Below are positions 1-7,602 of a DNA stretch of 21,669 nucleotides, piece by piece. Source of the DNA: a virus. Under the pieces are notes generated by a model. It did no database searches, was not told the DNA's origin, and saw nothing but the letters and a program-made list of their open reading frames with translations. The stretch's first letter is position 1; each line of letters begins with the position of its first letter. A program made the position numbers and the translations under genes. Location of the stretch: positions 1 to 21,669 of IMG/VR virus record IMGVR_UViG_3300032235_000458. One strand, given 5' to 3'.

Positions 1-1
1 C

Positions 2-544
2 ACTGGCGGTTCGACCTCGGCGGCAGTCACGTCGGAAGGCGCAACCACCATCGCCGTCACTGGCGCTGGCGCTAACGCTACCGTTCTGGCTGGCGACGTG
101 TTCACTGTGGCTGACTGCTTCGCTGTCAACCCGCAGACCCGCGAAAGCACCGGCTCGCTGTTCCAGTTCGTCGCGCTTACCAGCGTGACCCTGAGCGGCG
201 CTGGCGCTGGCAACATCACGGTTGCACCGATGTATTCGGCCAACCATGCGCTTGCCACGGTCAACGTGCTGCCGGCCACCAGCAAGGCCATTGTGTTCGT
301 TGGCGCTGCCAGCACGCAGTACGCGCAGAACCTTGTGTACCACAAGGACGCGATCACCTTCGCCACCGCCGACCTTCTGCTTCCGCAGGGCGTCGACATG
401 GCTTCGCGTCAGGTCCACAACGGCATCTCGCTCCGCATTGTTCGTCAGTACGACATCAATAACGACCGTATGCCCTGCCGTATCGACGTCCTGTACGGCT
501 ACAGCACCATCCGCCCGCAGATGGCTTGCCGTCTCTGGGGTTAA
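2..544 (+). CDS. P22-type major capsid (coat) protein, C-terminal part
   Basis: This is the 3' end of a gene that begins before the window; the frame is open from base 2 to the TAA at 542-544 (about 180 residues seen). The C-terminal half carries features I recognise from the P22 coat protein family (PF11651): a stretch reading NLVYHKDAITFATADL, then GISLRIVRQYDINND and a closing RIDVLYGYSTIRPQMACRL. The protein would form the icosahedral shell. Placement directly ahead of small beta-rich proteins and of the gp4/gp10 homologues agrees with a P22-like head operon. The GTG at 98 is internal and not a start. I recognise the family from sequence pattern only, and the N-terminal part is not available. 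Confidence 0.82.
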   Translation, partial: TGGSTSAAVTSEGATTIAVTGAGANATVLAGDVFTVADCFAVNPQTRESTGSLFQFVALTSVTLSGAGAGNITVAPMYSANHALATVNVLPATSKAIVFVGAASTQYAQNLVYHKDAITFATADLLLPQGVDMASRQVHNGISLRIVRQYDINNDRMPCRIDVLYGYSTIRPQMACRLWG

Positions 545-553
545 TCTGACAAC

Positions 554-576
554 GGCCCCCAGCACCGCTGGGGGCC
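554..576 (+). promoter_or_regulatory. Hairpin after the coat protein gene
   Basis: A perfect 10-bp stem (GGCCCCCAGC / GCTGGGGGCC) closes a 3-base ACC loop ten bases after the coat stop codon. No T-run follows, so it is not a classic intrinsic terminator. It may slow polymerase, protect the 3' end of the coat mRNA, or give partial termination. The sequence shows the structure; the role is inferred. Confidence 0.6.
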
Positions 577-598
577 AATGGATTGAAAGGAATTTGAG

Positions 599-1015
599 AT
601 GATACTTCCCAATGGTGGCGGCGGCTATCAGGTCGGCGATGGCAACCTCGACGAGCCTCTGATCGACGCAATCCCGCTTCCGGTTTCCATCGCGGCTACG
701 GCTACGCTGACCCCGGCGCAGGTCTTGAACGGCCTCATTCTGGCCAACAGCGGCGTCACGGCTGCGGCGCAGACCTACACTCTGCCGACCGTAACCGACC
801 TTGAAAACGTGCTGACTAACTCGGACAAGGCGGGCACCTCGTTCACCTTCCGCGTGGTCAACCTCGGCACTTCGTCGGGCACGGCTATCATCGCGGCTGG
901 CACTGGCTGGACCGTCTCTGGCTCGCTGACCATGACCATTCCGGTCACGACCGGCGCGACCATGGTGGCCCGCAAGAGCGCTGCCGGCGCTTGGACGCTG
1001 TACCGCGTCGCGTAA
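599..1015 (+). CDS. Small beta-rich virion protein (decoration-like), unknown
   Basis: This 138-aa protein has a Gly-rich N-terminus and a C-terminal half of about 75 residues dominated by Thr, Gly, Val and Ala. That half has a TYTLP segment, a FTFRVVN strand and a closing WTLYRVA. The pattern recurs in small phage capsid-surface or fibre-associated proteins and suggests a beta-sandwich. A role on the outside of the head is inferred from fold class and from its place right behind the coat gene. The ATG at 599 is preceded by GAAAGG at 585-590 with 8 bases of spacing. Similar C-terminal segments occur in two later tail-region proteins. No enzyme motif, signal peptide or membrane segment is visible. 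Confidence 0.72.
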   Translation: MILPNGGGGYQVGDGNLDEPLIDAIPLPVSIAATATLTPAQVLNGLILANSGVTAAAQTYTLPTVTDLENVLTNSDKAGTSFTFRVVNLGTSSGTAIIAAGTGWTVSGSLTMTIPVTTGATMVARKSAAGAWTLYRVA

Positions 1016-1023
1016 CAATGGAC

Positions 1024-1047
1024 AGCCCCGGCTTTCGGGCCGGGGCT
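1024..1047 (+). promoter_or_regulatory. Hairpin between virion genes
   Basis: A 9-bp GC-rich stem (AGCCCCGGC / GCCGGGGCT) with loop TTTCGG lies 9 bases after the upstream stop. It ends 5 bases before the AGGGGA ribosome-binding sequence of the next gene. No T-run follows. It resembles the hairpin after the coat gene and could tune expression between neighbouring virion genes. Confidence 0.55.
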
Positions 1048-1066
1048 ACCTATTAGGGGAAACACC

Positions 1067-1480
1067 ATGGCGAACTCCAAAGCAACCGGCGTTGCGTTCA
1101 GCGATCAAGACATCATCGGCGCGCAGTTTATTCTGACCGACGAACAGCTTGGTTACACCGCCGCCGCGCAGGGTACCGTCACGCAGTTGACGGACAAAAG
1201 CACGGCGGTCACGTTGAACAAGTCCGCAGGCCGTATCACTATGAACGGCGCGGCGCTCAACACTGCCACCAACGCCACGTTCACGCTGAACAACAACCTC
1301 ATTTCGCCGAACGACACGGTAATCCTTACGATTTCGGGCGGTCAAGCTACCCCCGGTTCGTACAACGTGTTTGCGAACGCATTGAGCGCTGGCTCTGTCA
1401 GCATCACTTTGCGTAACATTTCCGGCGGCTCTTTGTCGGAAGCGGTTATCATCAATTTTGCGCTAATCCACTGCGCTTAA
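1067..1480 (+). CDS. Beta-rich phage structural protein, unknown
   Basis: The 137-aa product has the pattern VTQLTDKSTAVTLNK, then GRITMNGAALN, a D-x-V-I-L strand and a closing RNISGGSLSEAVIINFALI. I know this module from many tailed-phage virion proteins, both as a stand-alone small protein and as the tip of larger fibres. A role as head decoration or as a receptor or carbohydrate-contact module is inferred. The start ATG has AGGGGA at 1055-1060. The gene ends at a strong intrinsic terminator, so it closes the head transcription unit that includes the coat gene. No cysteine-rich, catalytic or membrane features are seen. Confidence 0.75.
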   Translation: MANSKATGVAFSDQDIIGAQFILTDEQLGYTAAAQGTVTQLTDKSTAVTLNKSAGRITMNGAALNTATNATFTLNNNLISPNDTVILTISGGQATPGSYNVFANALSAGSVSITLRNISGGSLSEAVIINFALIHCA

Positions 1481-1486
1481 TGGATG

Positions 1487-1513
1487 TGGGCGGCCTTCGG
1501 GCCGCCCATTTTT
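1487..1513 (+). terminator. Rho-independent terminator
   Basis: A 9-bp stem (TGGGCGGCC / GGCCGCCCA) is capped by the stable TTCG tetraloop and followed at once by five T residues (1509-1513). This is the textbook layout for an intrinsic terminator on the plus strand. It lies 6 bases after the upstream stop and 11 bases before the next start, so downstream tail genes probably depend on read-through or an undetected promoter. Confidence 0.85.
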
Positions 1514-1524
1514 CGAGGTTCTAT

Positions 1525-1734
1525 ATGTCCGTCATTTACCTAATTCACCCCAAGCACGGTGCCAAAGTCGCCATATCTGAAGCAGAAGCGATTTCAGATG
1601 CAATGAACGGTTGGTCGCGCTATACTCCCGACACGCCTTCTCTGGCGGCAGTCGAACCGGCGGCAGCGCCCGTCGTCAACACACTGGCGGCCCCTCGGCG
1701 TCGCGGACGCCCGCGCCCCGAAACGAAAGACTAA
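1525..1734 (+). CDS. Small phage protein with AT-hook-like C-terminus
   Basis: The start at 1525 is preferred over an in-frame ATG at 1480, because the 1480 start overlaps the previous stop and would translate through the terminator stem. GAGG at 1515-1518 gives good spacing to 1525. The 69-aa product starts MSVIYLIHPKHGAKVAISEAEA, has an Ala/Pro-rich linker, and ends in PRRRGRPRPETKD. The R-R-G-R-P-R core resembles an AT-hook, which in known proteins binds the DNA minor groove. Small proteins with such tails occur between coat and connector genes of phages, but I know no assigned function. DNA contact near the portal is speculative. Confidence 0.7.
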   Translation: MSVIYLIHPKHGAKVAISEAEAISDAMNGWSRYTPDTPSLAAVEPAAAPVVNTLAAPRRRGRPRPETKD

Positions 1735-1737
1735 GCG

Positions 1738-2448
1738 ATGACGAGCGCAGGGGAAATTATCAACGGCTCGCTGCGGTTGATTGGCGTTCTTGCTGAAGGC
1801 GAAACCCCCTCCGCTGAAACGGCGCAAGACGCGCTGACCGCCATGAACCAGATGATTGATAGCTGGAACACAGAGCGGCTATCCATCTACGCCACGCAGG
1901 ACCAAGTGTTCCTATGGCCGGCAGGGCAATTGTCGCGCACGCTAGGCCCGACCGGCGACTTCGTCGGCAACCGCCCTGTGCTGCTGGACGACAGCACCTA
2001 TTTCCGCGACCCTAGCACAAACGTCAGCTACGGCATCAAATTCATCAACCAGCAGCAGTACAACGGCATCGCGGTCAAGACCGTTACGTCGACGTACCCG
2101 CAGGTCATCTTCGTCAATGAGACGTTTCCTGACGTTGAGATGTTCGTCTACCCGCGCCCGACGCGCGAGTTGGAGTGGCATTTCGTCTCGGTGCAGGAAC
2201 TCGCCCAACCGGCGACACTGGCGACCGAACTGCATTTCCCGCCCGGCTATCTGCGCGCGTTCCGCTACAATCTGGCGTGCGAACTGGCACCGGAGTTTGG
2301 CACGGAGCCGACGCCGCAGGTGCGCCGTATCGCCATGACGAGCAAGCGCAACCTGAAGCGCATCAACAACCCGAACGACATCATGGCGATGCCGTACAGC
2401 ATCGTGGCGACGCGGCAGCGCTTTAACATCTACGCGGGCAATTACTGA
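1738..2448 (+). CDS. Head-to-tail connector, P22 gp4-like tail accessory protein
   Basis: This 236-aa protein begins MTSAGEIINGSLRLIGVLAEGETPS and has the AMNQMIDSWN helix typical of P22 gp4-type tail accessory factors (PF11650). In P22 the protein (166 aa, shorter than here) forms a ring under the portal and is the first factor to bind after DNA packaging. The order coat, gp4-like, gp10-like supports the call. It starts 4 bases after the previous stop with no strong Shine-Dalgarno sequence, so translation may be coupled. The stop overlaps the next ATG by one base. Confidence 0.85.
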   Translation: MTSAGEIINGSLRLIGVLAEGETPSAETAQDALTAMNQMIDSWNTERLSIYATQDQVFLWPAGQLSRTLGPTGDFVGNRPVLLDDSTYFRDPSTNVSYGIKFINQQQYNGIAVKTVTSTYPQVIFVNETFPDVEMFVYPRPTRELEWHFVSVQELAQPATLATELHFPPGYLRAFRYNLACELAPEFGTEPTPQVRRIAMTSKRNLKRINNPNDIMAMPYSIVATRQRFNIYAGNY

Positions 2449-3986
2449 TGCAGACGCCGATACTTGGGTCGGCGTACGTTGCTCGCAGCGTCAACGCCGC
2501 CGACAACCGCATGGTCAACCTGTTCCCGGAAATTGTGCCGGAAGGTGGCCAGATGCCGGCGTTTCTCAACCGCGCGCCCGGACTGCAATTCCAGCAGACG
2601 ATTGGCACCGGCCCCATTCGCGGGCTGTGGCCACGTCCCGGCAGCAACAGCGGCTTCTACGTCGTGTCCGGCAGCAACGTCTATCTGCTGACGTCGCTGA
2701 CCGCCACGCCGACGCTGCTGGGCACGGTCGCTGCGGGCACCACGCCTGTCTCCATCACCGACAACGGCGACCAAGTCGTATTCGTCACCAACCCCGACGC
2801 CTATGTGTACACCGAAAGCACCAGCACCTTCGCGCAAGTCACCGACCCTGACTTCCCCGGCGCGGTGACGGTCGGCTACATCGACGGCTATTTCGTGTTC
2901 AACGAGCCGAACAGCCAGAAGATTTGGGTGACGTCGCTGCTGGATGGCACGCAGATCGACCCGCTCGACTTCGCCAGCGCTGAAGGCGCTCCCGACGGCG
3001 TCGTCGGCATCATCGTCGATCACCGCGAAGTTTGGGTGTTCGGCACCAACAGCACCGAAGTCTGGTACGACGCGGGCGCTGCCGACTTCCCGCTGGCGCG
3101 CATCCAAGGTGCGTACAACGAAATCGGCTGCGTCGCGCCCTTCTCCATCGCCAAGCTGGACAACAGCGTTTTCTGGCTAGGCCGCGACGCACGCGGGCAG
3201 GGTATCGTCTATCGCGCGGGCGGCTACGTCGGCCAGCGCATCTCGACGCACGCGATCGAGTGGCAAATCCAGCAGTACTCCGACATGTCGGACGCGGTCG
3301 CGTACACCTACCAGCAGGACGGCCACGCCTTCTACGTCCTCAACTTCCCGACCGGCGGCACGACGTGGGTATTCGACGCGGCGACCGGCGCTTGGCATGA
3401 GCGCGCCTATTTCGACAACGGCGACTTCAGCAGGCACCGTGGCAACAACCAGTGTAGCGTCAACGGCTACACCATCATCGGCGACTACCAGAACGGCAAC
3501 ATCTACACGTTCGACCTCGACGTGTACGCCGACAACGGCACGCCGCAAAAGTGGCTGCGCTCTTGGCGGGCGCTTCCGACCGGCACCAACAACCTGCGCC
3601 GCACGGCGCACCATTCGCTGCAACTGAACTGCGAAGTCGGCGTCGGCCTCAACGGGTTGGCACCGGGCGACATACCGCCGCAGCCAGCGTACACGCTCGA
3701 CGTCAACTTCATATTCCAGCAGTACGCCGCACCCGGCACGCTGCCGACCGTGCAGGGCGCTGACCCGCAAGCCATGCTGCGTTGGTCCGACGACGGCGGC
3801 CACACATGGTCGAACGAGCATTGGACGTCTATTGGCCGCCTCGGCCAGTACGGGCGTCGCGCTATCTGGCGTCGACTTGGCATGACGCTGAAGTTGCGCG
3901 ACCGCGTCTATGAAGTGTCGGGCACCGACCCGGTCAAATTGTCGATCATCAACGCGGAACTGCTGTTGAGCGGCACGAATGGCTGA
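2448..3986 (+). CDS. Packaged-DNA stabilization protein, P22 gp10-like
   Basis: The 512-aa product opens with MQTPILGSAYVARSVNAADN followed by a RMVNLFPEIV segment, the signature start of phage stabilization proteins of the P22 gp10 family (472 aa in P22). In P22 gp10 extends the tail tube below gp4 and helps hold packaged DNA. The body shows repeated aromatic/Gly strands (for example WVFGTNSTEVWYD and FYVLNFPTGGTTWVFD), as expected for a beta-propeller-like fold. The ATG overlaps the gp4-like stop (TGATG), so translation is probably coupled. The 3' end overlaps the next gene by 8 bases. Confidence 0.88.
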   Translation: MQTPILGSAYVARSVNAADNRMVNLFPEIVPEGGQMPAFLNRAPGLQFQQTIGTGPIRGLWPRPGSNSGFYVVSGSNVYLLTSLTATPTLLGTVAAGTTPVSITDNGDQVVFVTNPDAYVYTESTSTFAQVTDPDFPGAVTVGYIDGYFVFNEPNSQKIWVTSLLDGTQIDPLDFASAEGAPDGVVGIIVDHREVWVFGTNSTEVWYDAGAADFPLARIQGAYNEIGCVAPFSIAKLDNSVFWLGRDARGQGIVYRAGGYVGQRISTHAIEWQIQQYSDMSDAVAYTYQQDGHAFYVLNFPTGGTTWVFDAATGAWHERAYFDNGDFSRHRGNNQCSVNGYTIIGDYQNGNIYTFDLDVYADNGTPQKWLRSWRALPTGTNNLRRTAHHSLQLNCEVGVGLNGLAPGDIPPQPAYTLDVNFIFQQYAAPGTLPTVQGADPQAMLRWSDDGGHTWSNEHWTSIGRLGQYGRRAIWRRLGMTLKLRDRVYEVSGTDPVKLSIINAELLLSGTNG

Positions 3987-4527
3987 ACCGACCAACATTA
4001 CCAAAATACCCGCGTCACGCGTCGGCGTCATCGACCCGCGTACCGGGCTGATGACGCGCGACTGGTATCGCTTCTTCTTCAACCTGTTCAACCTGACCGG
4101 CGCTGGCAACAACCCTATCACGCTCGACGAGGTGCAGATCGGGCCGCCGGCTGACAACACATCGACGCAGCACAGCATCCAGCAGGCTTTGGACGGCCTT
4201 AGCGTCGCGCCGACATTTGTGTTCGATGACCGCATGGGGCCGGAATATGTTCGGACCCGCCCGGTCGCGGCGTCAGACAACTTTTGGCCAGACGATTACC
4301 TTGTGGTTTGCAACGCGACGTCCGGCGTGGTCACTATGACGCTCCCCGCAGCGGCGGCCAGCCAAGGGCGTAAACTGGTGGCCAAAAAGATCGACGCGAG
4401 CGCAAACGCCGTGACGGTCGATGGCAACGGCGCGGAGACAGTGGACGGCGCGGCCAGCGTCTCTATCACCGCGCAATATGATAGCGTGTCCGTCATTAGC
4501 GACGGCACGACATGGTGGGTTGTATGA
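3979..4527 (+). CDS. Tail protein of unknown role (RDWYRFFFNLF family)
   Basis: The 182-aa protein has a conserved-looking N-terminus, TKIPASRVGVIDPRTGLMTR followed by DWYRFFFNLFNLTG, which I have seen in proteins next to stabilization or fibre genes in many podoviruses. The C-terminal 75 residues form a Gly/Thr/Val-rich segment from VTMTLPAAAAS to TTWWVV, like the beta-sandwich modules of other virion proteins here. In P22 this slot holds the tail needle gp26, but no needle-like heptad coiled coil is visible. I therefore infer a virion or fibre-attachment role only. It overlaps the gp10-like gene by 8 bases, and its stop overlaps the next start as ATGA. Confidence 0.68.
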   Translation: MAEPTNITKIPASRVGVIDPRTGLMTRDWYRFFFNLFNLTGAGNNPITLDEVQIGPPADNTSTQHSIQQALDGLSVAPTFVFDDRMGPEYVRTRPVAASDNFWPDDYLVVCNATSGVVTMTLPAAAASQGRKLVAKKIDASANAVTVDGNGAETVDGAASVSITAQYDSVSVISDGTTWWVV

Positions 4528-5906
4528 CGTACCGTAGTGGGATGCTCACTTGGACTAGCGGCGGCGGGGGCGGCGGCTCTGGCACTGTGACTAACGTGAG
4601 CGGGACGGGGACGGTTTCCGGCTTGACCCTGTCCGGGACTGTGACGACCTCTGGCAGCTTGACCCTTGGCGGCACGCTTTCGGTCGCGTCGTCCAACTTC
4701 TCCTCGCAGACGGCCAACACCTTCCTCGCAGCGCCGAACGGGCTTGCGGGCGTTCCTACGTTCCGCACGCTTGTCGCGGCGGACGTGCCGACGCTCAACC
4801 AGAACACGACCGGCAGCGCAGCAACCCTGACGACTTCGCGCAACTTCTCTATCTCTGGCGGCGGCATCACAGCGGCGGCGGTTGGCTTCAACGGGTCGGC
4901 GGCGGTCACGCTATCGGCTTCAGTGGACGCGGGGCACATCACGCTTGCGCGCATGGCCAACCTCGCTCCAAATAGCATCATCGGCAACGACACTGGAACG
5001 GCTGCAACGCCGGTTGCGCTTACATCCACGCAGGTTACGGCGATGCTGAATACGTTCACGACCGGGTTCAAGGGGCTTGCCCCGGCCTCTGGCGGCGGCA
5101 CAACGAACTTCCTGCGCGCTGACGGCACATGGGCTGCACCGCCGGGCGGCGGCGGCGTCCCTGACGGCGATAAAGGCGACATCACCGTGTCCGCTGCTGG
5201 CGCGACTTGGACCATCGACGCGGGCGCAGTGACGACGGCTAAGATGGGCGGCGATGTGACCGCAGCCGGCAAGGCGTTGCTTGACGACGCGGACGCGGCG
5301 GCGCAGCGCACGACGCTAGGCCTTGCGGCGGTCGCCGCGAGCGGCAGCGCTGCCGACCTGACGGGCAGCCTTCCTGTTGCGCGGCTCAACGGCGGTACAG
5401 CGGCGTCAAGCACAACCTTTTGGCGCGGTGACGGAACTTGGGCAACTCCGGGCGGCGGATCGGACCCATGGACGTATCTGAAGCTGGCCGCCAACTTTGT
5501 CACCAGCAGCGCCACGGCGGTCGATATTACCGGGCTAGGGTTCGCGCTCACAGCCAACGCTCAATATGAGTTTGAGGCAATGCTGCTGCTTCGCACTGCC
5601 ACGGCCACCGTTGGCCCGCGTCCCGGTCTGGCATGGCCCGGCGGCACCGTGGACGGCGTCGCGCAGATTTATACACCATCTAGCGCCACGGCGCAGACGC
5701 TCGTGCTTGGGAATATCAACGCGTCCCTGCTGGCCGCCGTCGGCGGTCTGCCAAACACAACGCAAAGCTGGATGGCCACCGTTAGCGGAACAGTGATTGC
5801 AGGCGCGACGCCTACAGGCACCTTGCGCCTGCAAATGGCAAGCGAAACGGCGGGGACCAACGTGACGGTTATAGCCCGCTCTTTCATCAAATACCGAGTG
5901 ATTTAG
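4524..5906 (+). CDS. Putative tail fibre protein
   Basis: The start at 4524 is chosen because its ATGA overlaps the upstream stop; an in-frame ATG at 4512 lies further inside the previous gene. The 460-aa product is low in complexity. It has a six-Gly hinge near residue 15, Thr/Ser/Gly repeats (GTVTNVSGTGTVSG), and two copies of a fibre motif, FLRADGTWAAPPGGG near residue 197 and FWRGDGTWATPGGG near residue 300. A distinct C-terminal domain of about 145 residues (from DPWTYLKLAANF to FIKYRVI) contains a Y-E-F-E-A-M strand. This matches tail fibres with a repetitive shaft and a C-terminal tip. Receptor binding is inferred. No autoprotease or chaperone motif is apparent. Confidence 0.72.
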   Translation: MTYRSGMLTWTSGGGGGGSGTVTNVSGTGTVSGLTLSGTVTTSGSLTLGGTLSVASSNFSSQTANTFLAAPNGLAGVPTFRTLVAADVPTLNQNTTGSAATLTTSRNFSISGGGITAAAVGFNGSAAVTLSASVDAGHITLARMANLAPNSIIGNDTGTAATPVALTSTQVTAMLNTFTTGFKGLAPASGGGTTNFLRADGTWAAPPGGGGVPDGDKGDITVSAAGATWTIDAGAVTTAKMGGDVTAAGKALLDDADAAAQRTTLGLAAVAASGSAADLTGSLPVARLNGGTAASSTTFWRGDGTWATPGGGSDPWTYLKLAANFVTSSATAVDITGLGFALTANAQYEFEAMLLLRTATATVGPRPGLAWPGGTVDGVAQIYTPSSATAQTLVLGNINASLLAAVGGLPNTTQSWMATVSGTVIAGATPTGTLRLQMASETAGTNVTVIARSFIKYRVI

Positions 5907-5972
5907 GGTTGGCTATGGCTGGGCGTCATTTTTTGCTATACCAGACGACATTAACTTTGGAGGGCCGTACTG

Positions 5973-6827
5973 ATGGCTGAACTTTCCCCATCCCCGAAGG
6001 CGCAGTTTCTTGACGCCAACGGCGCTCCGCTGGCCGGCGGCAAGGTCAATACCTATCAGGCCGGAACGACGACGCCCTTGGCGACCTACACGGACGCCAG
6101 CGGCGCGACCGCCAACACCAACCCCGTCATTCTCGACGCGCGCGGCGAGGCGAACATCTGGTACACCAGCGGCGTCTCGTACAAGATCGTCCTGACCGAC
6201 GCGACAAACGCGGTCATCTGGACGGTCGACAACGTGGCCATGTCCGGCTCCATGGCGGCGCAGAACGCCAACAACGTCAATATCACTGGCGGCACCATCG
6301 GCTCTGGCGTGACGTTCAACGGCAATATCACCGGCACGGCGGCGAACGTCACCGGCACCGTGGCCGTCGCCAACGGCGGTACTGGCGCTACGACGGCAGC
6401 CAACGCCCGCACCAACCTCGGCGCGGCAGCGTCCGGCGCTAACACCGACATCACGTCGCTGGAGCAGGACGTCGCGGTTGTGGCGACGGGCACCATCGGC
6501 GCGACTAGCATCGGCTTCCGTGGCGCACCGCAGAACCCGCAGACGGGCGCGTACGGCCTTGTGCTGGCCGACAACGGCAAGCACATCTCGATCACGACCG
6601 GCGGCGTCACCATCCCGTCGAACGCGTCGCAGGCGTTCCCCATCGGGGCCACCGTCGTCATCTTCAACAACAGCGGCTCGTCGCAGACTATCGCTATCAC
6701 GTCTGACACGCTGCGGCAGGCTGGCACGACCAACACTGGCACCCGCACGCTGGCCAACTACGGGCTGGCGACTGTCCTCAAGGTCGACACGACGCTGTGG
6801 GTTATCAGCGGCGCGGGCCTGTCCTAA
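5973..6827 (+). CDS. Tail fibre or tailspike-like protein with virion-binding N-terminus
   Basis: The 284-aa product starts MAELSPSPKAQFLDANGAPL and continues through GGKVNTYQAGTTTPLATYTD, NPVILDARGEANIW and a YKIVLTDA strand. This N-terminal module is known from phage tail proteins and is comparable in role to the head-binding domain of tailspikes. Next come fibre repeats (VANGGTGATTAANARTNLGA near residues 130-150) and a C-terminal beta-rich unit ending LWVISGAGLS. It lacks a long beta-helix or any glycan-hydrolase domain, so it is too short to be a full P22-type tailspike. A GGAGGG ribosome-binding sequence at 5959-5964 sets the start. The 66-bp gap before it is the largest among the virion genes. 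Confidence 0.72.
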   Translation: MAELSPSPKAQFLDANGAPLAGGKVNTYQAGTTTPLATYTDASGATANTNPVILDARGEANIWYTSGVSYKIVLTDATNAVIWTVDNVAMSGSMAAQNANNVNITGGTIGSGVTFNGNITGTAANVTGTVAVANGGTGATTAANARTNLGAAASGANTDITSLEQDVAVVATGTIGATSIGFRGAPQNPQTGAYGLVLADNGKHISITTGGVTIPSNASQAFPIGATVVIFNNSGSSQTIAITSDTLRQAGTTNTGTRTLANYGLATVLKVDTTLWVISGAGLS

Positions 6828-7255
6828 TGAGCGGCGCGGTCCTCTCGCTGCTGGGGACGGCTGGCGGCGGCGGCTCTGCCGTCACCATCACTGTGTCGCC
6901 GCAGTTCATCGACGCGTACAACGCCGGTTCGGCGTCGGCGGCGTATCAGTTGAACCTCAACGGCACGGCTAACCAGAGCATCAACGGCGGGGCGTACACG
7001 CTGCTGGAAAACTGGTGTGTGCCGGCCAGCGAGGCGGGCAACTATGAGTGCTATGCGACGCTTGTGTCTGGCGTGCCAGACGGGGCCAGCGCCGTCACCG
7101 GGGCTTGGCTGGCGTTGTCCGCGACGCGCTTCTGGCGCGTCACGCGCTCGACGACGGGTTCGTCTGAAGTCATCCTCGACATCGGCATCCGTCGCGTCGG
7201 CGACCCCACCATCATCGCGTCGGGGGACATTACCCTGTACGCCGAATATTTCTAA
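6827..7255 (+). CDS. Hypothetical phage tail-region protein
   Basis: The start at 6827 overlaps the previous stop (TAATG), so it is preferred to an upstream in-frame start at 6797. The 142-aa product has a Gly-rich start and mostly beta-type sequence. An S-x-x-R-F-W-R-V strand near residue 95 and a closing IIASGDITLYAEYF are visible. I recognise this as a protein found beside fibre genes in other phages, with no known function. It has no membrane segment or enzyme motif. It may be part of a fibre complex, by position only. Confidence 0.65.
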   Translation: MSGAVLSLLGTAGGGGSAVTITVSPQFIDAYNAGSASAAYQLNLNGTANQSINGGAYTLLENWCVPASEAGNYECYATLVSGVPDGASAVTGAWLALSATRFWRVTRSTTGSSEVILDIGIRRVGDPTIIASGDITLYAEYF

Positions 7256-7266
7256 AGGGTTGAACC

Positions 7267-7602
7267 ATGACCGTCACCGTCAAAGTCCTCGTCCCTTCTA
7301 AGATCGCCGAAGATACGCAGGCCACACAGTACACGGCAACCAACGTGACCGCCATCATCGACAAGTTCACGGCCACCAACTACAGCGCGTCGGCGGCGTC
7401 GATCAGCGTCAATCTGGTGACGGCGGCTACGTCCGCAGGCACTCAGAACGTCGTCGTGCGGACCAAGACGTTGCAGCCGAACGAGACGTACACCTTCCCC
7501 GAAGTGGTCGGGCACGCGCTGGCACCGAACGGCTTCATCTCGACGCTGGCCAGCGCACCGTTGTCGATCAACATCCGCGCGTCGGGCCGCGAAATTACCT
7601 GA
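7267..7602 (+). CDS. Hypothetical phage virion-region protein
   Basis: This 111-aa protein (MTVTVKVLVPSKIAEDTQAT at the start, LSINIRASGREIT at the end) is predicted mostly beta and Thr/Ala/Val-rich. AAGGG at 7255-7259, overlapping the end of the upstream stop codon, serves as ribosome-binding sequence. Small proteins of this type are frequent between fibre genes and the gp14-like gene in podoviruses, but I know of no assigned function. Its TGA overlaps the next ATG by one base, so it is co-translated with the GNAT-like gene. Confidence 0.65.
   Translation: MTVTVKVLVPSKIAEDTQATQYTATNVTAIIDKFTATNYSASAASISVNLVTAATSAGTQNVVVRTKTLQPNETYTFPEVVGHALAPNGFISTLASAPLSINIRASGREIT

Noticed and set aside
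1480-1524. Upstream start for the AT-hook-like protein
   Set aside because: Those codons lie in the terminator stem-loop, and the ATG at 1525 has GAGG at proper spacing.
2442-4280. Minus-strand frames opposite the gp10-like gene
   Set aside because: They are Arg/Val-rich shadows of a well-supported family gene, with no motif or plausible operon context.
4496-5557. Long minus-strand open frame (353 codons) opposite the tail fibre gene
   Set aside because: Its Ala/Pro/Val-rich composition mirrors the repetitive Gly/Thr/Ala fibre codons. It has no recognisable motif and lies within an unbroken plus-strand operon.
5907-5972. Possible promoter in the 66-bp gap before the second fibre gene (TGCTATACC)
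   Set aside because: The -10-like sequence has no acceptable -35 at 16-18 bases; the best TTGGCT is about 22 bases away. I see nothing else there except the ribosome-binding sequence.
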